A program made the translations under genes and the position numbers. DNA of 64,000 nt from an uncultured Marinobacter sp. (lineage in GTDB: Bacteria; Pseudomonadota; Gammaproteobacteria; Pseudomonadales; Oleiphilaceae), in the NCBI RefSeq assembly GCF_946886895.1, contig NZ_CAMPJO010000005.1, forward strand, positions 248,001 to 312,000, in the 5' to 3' direction. The notes beneath the pieces are model-generated. The model did no database searches, was not told the DNA's origin, and saw nothing but the letters and a program-made list of their open reading frames with translations. Shown here piece by piece: positions 59,846 through 64,000 of this stretch (positions are counted from its first letter, which is position 1; each line of letters starts with the position of its first letter).

Positions 59846-62824
59846 ATGGTAATCCGCAACGCCTTACTGGCGGCCGTGTCTATGGTTTCACTGGGGCTGG
59901 CCGGTTGCCTGGAGAGCAGCCGCGAGACCCGGACAAACGCTGATCCGGAGTACACGATTGACAGTGGATTGATTGAGCGTGGTGTCCATCCGCTCTTCGA
60001 TCCGCTCAAGACCGAATTCCCGATTCCCAGTGATGCCCTGTTCTTTCTGAGTGAAACCGACGACGGAACCATGCTGGATGGCACGGATCCGGCGAATCCG
60101 GTGACCACCGGCATCGGTTTTCTGGATGGCAATTCCGTACTGGCCCCCATCGATATCAAAATCAGCGCCAGCCTTGATAGCCAGCAGGTTCTCGATGCCC
60201 GGGGTTTTGTGGAGGTGAATGGCGAGGTTGTCCCCAATCCGGCTCAGAATGCATTCCTGATTCCGGTGGAGTATGCCGCCGGTGATCCGCTCAGGCCGTT
60301 GGCATCGGAAGTGGCGGGCCTGGTACCTGCCGCCCGCTATCGCCAGGCACTGCGGCTTGAGGCCCAAGGCGATGCAGCGGGTGCTGATGCCATCTTCAGT
60401 GAGTTGCTTGAGGAAACGGTAAGGATCGAACTGCTGGACATCGATGGTGGCCAGAACAATCTTGTTCGCCTGTTGCCGACTCAGCCGCTGGCTGAGAAAA
60501 CCCGGTATGTTCTCGCGCTGACCAATGGCATTGTTGACGCTCAGGGAACGCCTCTTGTGGGTTCACCGACCTACCAAAGCGTGGCGGACCCTGACCGGAC
60601 GCTGTCCAACGCCGCGTTCCAGCCGTTTCGGGAGGCGATGTTGCCGGCCCGCCGGCTTGCCGCAGATTACTTTGATTTCAAGCGGTCGTATCCGGCGGCT
60701 GAGGCCTTCCCGCCGGACTTTGACGATGTCGTCTACTCCACGACGATCACCACAACAGCGGTGGACGATGTACTGTTGGCCAACGCCGCGCCGATCACCT
60801 ATTTCCGGTCCATGCTGGAAATTGCGCAACGTCAGAACGAACTCCCCCGGTTGGTCGACGGTTTTTACAACCTGAGTAACCAGCCTCTGCCCGACGGGGC
60901 GACCGCTGAAGAACAGAGCCTGAATACGACCTTGTTCAACACGCTGACCGACCCGGCCTTCCGGTTGTATGACGACAACCTGGCGACGATTCTGTCGGAC
61001 GCGCAGGCGGCGAGTGCGATGGTGACGTATTCAGACATCGTGGTCGACGCCCGGGCGGACCGACGTATTGCCCATGTCATTCAGGTGGCGGCTGCTCTGG
61101 CAACCGATGCCAGCATCGACGTCAGTGCCGATGCCCAGGCGCTGGCAACGGCGGCGGACCCCCTGATCGATACCCCAAAGCCCCGCAACGTTCGCATCCT
61201 CAGCCAGAAAGATGGCGGCGATGTGAACCCGGCCCTGGCTCAGGAAGTGGGGGGTACACCCCTGAATATCCACGTTTACGAAGGTGAAATCACCTTGCCC
61301 TATTTCCAGGCTTTGCCCCTGGACGGTGACGGTACCCCCATTACCTCGGAGAACTGGATGCCAGCCGACTTCTCGGCTGATGAAGCACTCGGAAACGCTC
61401 CGTCGGACAAGGTTACCTACCGTTTCCCGTTCATCGGCAAGAGGGCCGACACCACGGTCCCGATTGTGGTCGCCGCGCCGGATACCGATCAGACGCTGAT
61501 TGCCTCGCAACAGCCTCTTAACGGGTATCCGGTAATCATTTACCAGCACGCGGTGACCACGGATCGCTCGGCCATTCTGCCATTGGCCACGGCGGCCGGC
61601 CTGCTGTGCGCCGATCCGAACAACAGTCATGACTGCTTTGTCACTATCGGCATAGACCAGCCACTGCACGGTATTTTTGACCAGGGCTTGGTAGGCCTGA
61701 CGCCGATCACCAACCAGGCAGGGGCATCGGCCGACGCGACGGAACGGCACTTCGGTTTCGCGGCCAATGCAAACCTGGCAGCCACGCCCGCCGCTGAACT
61801 GGAGTCTCCGGAGTCTGGCAGCCTGTTCCTGAATTTCGCCAACTATGCCAATACCCGGGACAACATGCGTCAGGGCGCACTCGATCTGTTAAACGTGAAC
61901 GCCTCGTTACAGGCCATTGAGGATGCCATAAACGCCTGTACCGACTGCCCGCAGAATCTGAATCTGGACCCTGATCGGGTTTACTTTGTCAGCCATTCCC
62001 TGAGCGGCATGGGTGGCGTTGCGGTTCCCCCGGTGACGAACGCGGCCGTAGCCGCTGGCAATAGCAACCTGCATCCGATCCTCGCGTCGAACCTGTTCAA
62101 CACGGGTGGTCAGTTCTCCCGTCTGGTGGAAAACTCCCAGTCCGTGGCGCCCCGGGTACTGCCGGGGCTGGACGCCGCCTCCGACGGCCTGTTGGCGCAG
62201 GGGCGCACCGAACTGAACATCTATTTCAATGTGTTCCAGGCCCTGCTCGATTCCGCCGACCCGGTGGCGTTCGCCCCCTTTTATCGGGGAACGCCGACGT
62301 TGCTGACGGAAATTGCCGGAGTGCCCGATGACCCGGATCGCCCCACCGACAATACGGTGCCCAATGCGGCGGACGCGGTGCTTTTCCCACTGCCACCGCT
62401 ATCCACCACGATCCCGGAGACCGGGTTTGTCATCGAAGGCGAGAACATGCCGCTGGCCGGAACCGACCCGATGGCCGTGGTGATGGCTGCGGGGTCCACG
62501 CCGATTGACACCGATGGCCTGCCTTATATCACCCGTTATCTTGAAGGTTCCCACGGTAATCCGATCTCGGCAGGGCAGAAGAGTGCCGACCCGTTCTCGT
62601 CCCGGGCGGTGTTCGACGAAATGACCGCGCAAATGCTGCAGCTGTTTTCGGACGGCACGGTCTCCGTTGTTAACCCCTGCGTGGTCAAGGACGCCGATAC
62701 GTCTGGCACCGACTGTTCCGACGGTGGTGGCAATACCGACGCCGGCGACTCCTCAGATGGAGGTGACGGAAGCGGTGGCGGCGACGATGGCCCCATTGGT
62801 GGCGGTGATATCTTGCCGATCTGA
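59846..62824 (+). CDS. VolA/Pla-1-like surface lipoprotein lipase
   Basis: A 992-residue lipoprotein. The lipobox LAGC lies at about residues 17-20, so it is anchored in the outer membrane. The catalytic serine is probably Ser 718 in VSHSLSGMGG, with a GxSxG-like turn; the long N-terminal part (about 25-330) fits the N-terminal domain of VolA/Pla-1/Cef phospholipases, which cleave lipids or esters outside the cell. The last 45 residues are Gly/Asp/Ser-rich and probably flexible. The ATG at 59846 has GAGG eight bases upstream; an in-frame ATG at 59723 would hide the signal. It is divergent from the ECF operon. Confidence 0.85.
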   Translation: MVIRNALLAAVSMVSLGLAGCLESSRETRTNADPEYTIDSGLIERGVHPLFDPLKTEFPIPSDALFFLSETDDGTMLDGTDPANPVTTGIGFLDGNSVLAPIDIKISASLDSQQVLDARGFVEVNGEVVPNPAQNAFLIPVEYAAGDPLRPLASEVAGLVPAARYRQALRLEAQGDAAGADAIFSELLEETVRIELLDIDGGQNNLVRLLPTQPLAEKTRYVLALTNGIVDAQGTPLVGSPTYQSVADPDRTLSNAAFQPFREAMLPARRLAADYFDFKRSYPAAEAFPPDFDDVVYSTTITTTAVDDVLLANAAPITYFRSMLEIAQRQNELPRLVDGFYNLSNQPLPDGATAEEQSLNTTLFNTLTDPAFRLYDDNLATILSDAQAASAMVTYSDIVVDARADRRIAHVIQVAAALATDASIDVSADAQALATAADPLIDTPKPRNVRILSQKDGGDVNPALAQEVGGTPLNIHVYEGEITLPYFQALPLDGDGTPITSENWMPADFSADEALGNAPSDKVTYRFPFIGKRADTTVPIVVAAPDTDQTLIASQQPLNGYPVIIYQHAVTTDRSAILPLATAAGLLCADPNNSHDCFVTIGIDQPLHGIFDQGLVGLTPITNQAGASADATERHFGFAANANLAATPAAELESPESGSLFLNFANYANTRDNMRQGALDLLNVNASLQAIEDAINACTDCPQNLNLDPDRVYFVSHSLSGMGGVAVPPVTNAAVAAGNSNLHPILASNLFNTGGQFSRLVENSQSVAPRVLPGLDAASDGLLAQGRTELNIYFNVFQALLDSADPVAFAPFYRGTPTLLTEIAGVPDDPDRPTDNTVPNAADAVLFPLPPLSTTIPETGFVIEGENMPLAGTDPMAVVMAAGSTPIDTDGLPYITRYLEGSHGNPISAGQKSADPFSSRAVFDEMTAQMLQLFSDGTVSVVNPCVVKDADTSGTDCSDGGGNTDAGDSSDGGDGSGGGDDGPIGGGDILPI

Positions 62825-62944
62825 CCGACCCATGCGGTGCTCCGACTGGAGGGGCACCACGATTTCCAGGAACACCAAGTCAAATCATGGCGTTAGCCTC
62901 GCCACACGGGGAGGCTTTGCCTAAAACCTGCGGAGTAACTCGCA

Positions 62945-64000
62945 ATGACAACAACAAACTCCACATTGCCCAAGCTGGCGCGCCTGGCATTGGCGCTGAA
63001 TATAGCCGGTCTTTCCGCGCCAGCCGCCGCCTTCGATTTCGAGATCTACGAGATCGATGCCTCATTCAGCACCACGTTGACGGCGGGTATTGCCTACCGC
63101 CTGGAGGATCAGGACGAGGACCTGATTTCCCAGGGCAATCTGGGCCCGGAGTTCGCCTTCAGTAACACCGGCGCCTCATCCAACAACTTTGACGACGGCA
63201 ACCTCAATTTCGAGAAAGGCACGCCTTATTCACAAATCCTGCGAGGTCGTAGCGAGCTGTTTCTCGACTATGCGCCGGACAGTGACACATTGACCCGGGT
63301 TGGTGCGCTGGTTCGCGGCACCTACTACTACGACCATGAACTGAAAGACAACCCACGGGCGGTAGACCCCGTGGGTCAGCGCCGCACGCTGAATGAGGAG
63401 GCGCTTGATAACGCCGCCGGCGCCGACCTTCTCGACGCGTATGTATTCACCGATTGGTACTTTGGCAATACGCCGGTGTCCATTCGCTATGGCCGGCAAG
63501 TGGTTAACTGGGGCGAAAGCACGTTTATCCTTGGTGGCATCAATGTCGTCAACCCGATCGATGTGCCGGCGTTCCGGGCACCCGGCGCGGAGCTCAAGGA
63601 CGTTCTGCTGCCTGTTGAAATGCTGTACACCTCGGTTGGCATTACCCCGGAAGTCACGCTGGAAGCCTTTGTTCAGACCGACTGGGAATCGTTCCGTATT
63701 GATGACTGCGGCACCTTCTTTTCATCCGCCGACGTGGCTGCGGACGGATGCGGTCCGGTGCTTCTGGCCGGCCAGGTGCCGGACTCCCAGGCTTTCGAGG
63801 AAGGCTTCATTGCGCCGCGACTGGGCGACCGGGAGCCGGGTGACAAGGATCAGTTCGGGGTAGCGGCCCGCTGGTTCGTCACCGAACTGGACGCGGAACT
63901 TGGCTTCTTCTACACCCGTTACCACAGCCGGCTGCCATATATCAGTGGCGTTGTTAACAACCCGTCATCGCCGGAAGCCAACCAGATGCGGGATCCGAGC
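62945..64000 (+). CDS. DUF1302 family outer-membrane protein (partial)
   Basis: The first 352 residues of a DUF1302 protein; the gene runs off the window without a stop. After a signal peptide (LALALNIAGLSAPAAA) the mature start FDFEIYEIDASFSTTLTAG and the segments RYGRQVVNWGEST and GGINVVNPIDVPAFRAPGAEL are typical of the family (the key parts are GRQVVNWGES and NPIDVPAFRAPG). These proteins often neighbour DUF1329 proteins and RND exporters in lipid or steroid use, so a DUF1329 gene may follow. The ATG at 62945 has GGAG nine bases upstream. Confidence 0.9.
   Translation, partial: MTTTNSTLPKLARLALALNIAGLSAPAAAFDFEIYEIDASFSTTLTAGIAYRLEDQDEDLISQGNLGPEFAFSNTGASSNNFDDGNLNFEKGTPYSQILRGRSELFLDYAPDSDTLTRVGALVRGTYYYDHELKDNPRAVDPVGQRRTLNEEALDNAAGADLLDAYVFTDWYFGNTPVSIRYGRQVVNWGESTFILGGINVVNPIDVPAFRAPGAELKDVLLPVEMLYTSVGITPEVTLEAFVQTDWESFRIDDCGTFFSSADVAADGCGPVLLAGQVPDSQAFEEGFIAPRLGDREPGDKDQFGVAARWFVTELDAELGFFYTRYHSRLPYISGVVNNPSSPEANQMRDPS

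Overview
The window is 64 kb of a GC-rich gammaproteobacterial chromosome. Gene content points to a marine heterotroph of the Marinobacter/Alteromonadales type: a methionine ABC transporter, two-subunit pyruvate carboxylase, a DcaP-like porin, a VolA-like surface lipase beside a DUF1302 protein, many c-di-GMP and histidine-kinase proteins, and much acyl-CoA chemistry. The genus is inferred from gene content only; there is no rRNA or tRNA in the window. No phage, insertion sequence or CRISPR array was seen, and genes are tightly packed.

Region 1 (1-6600) holds housekeeping and stress genes: metNIQ, a 1-Cys peroxiredoxin, a sodium:alanine-type symporter, a CBS-pair protein and S-formylglutathione hydrolase.

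Region 2 (6612-21750, all minus strand) is the most striking part. About ten overlapping or closely spaced signalling genes follow one consensus-box promoter at about 21720-21744. In transcription order they are: a soluble histidine kinase; a receiver plus degenerate HD-GYP protein; a receiver plus coiled coil; an MglA-like small GTPase; a second soluble histidine kinase; a receiver fused to a GspE/PilB-type secretion ATPase; a large membrane multi-PAS histidine kinase; an Rcp1-like response regulator; a receiver-PAS-LOV-GGDEF-EAL-receiver protein; and a second degenerate HD-GYP protein. This looks like one integrated circuit linking phosphorelay, blue light, c-di-GMP, a polarity-type GTPase and a pilus/secretion motor ATPase.

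Region 3 (21887-29553) holds an unrecognised Cys-rich protein, a membrane GGDEF protein, a MATE exporter, a DMT-family transporter, a GGDEF-EAL protein with a decayed GGDEF half, and a chemoreceptor.

Region 4 (29740-50320) is catabolic. It has a TRAP uptake system (dctPQM-like), an acyl-CoA synthetase, and then a plus-strand cluster of dehydrogenase, thioesterase, ACAD10/11-like acyl-CoA dehydrogenase, second dehydrogenase, APH-type kinase, SurE phosphatase and acyl-CoA ligase, followed by a complete branched-chain-type ABC transporter (livHMGFK). The kinase plus ACAD pair resembles the LvaA/LvaC and ACAD10/11 route for 4-hydroxyacyl-CoA. A convergent minus-strand operon has two acyl-CoA dehydrogenases, a class II aldolase-family protein and a MaoC hydratase. 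A short shared motif, close to YGCASAGYGAAAC, lies upstream of several of these units.

Region 5 (50661-64000) holds the DcaP-like porin, a small secreted protein, a CBS-family protein, pyruvate carboxylase (pycA, pycB), a four-gene ECF sigma/anti-sigma/secreted protein/TPR-barrel operon on the minus strand, a divergent VolA-like lipoprotein lipase, and a DUF1302 gene cut by the window end.

Three long inverted repeats (1858-1968, 37232-37341, 38163-38257) sit between co-directional genes. Two of them share a conserved core while their stems have entirely different but self-complementary sequences, which suggests a mobile or structured repeat family.
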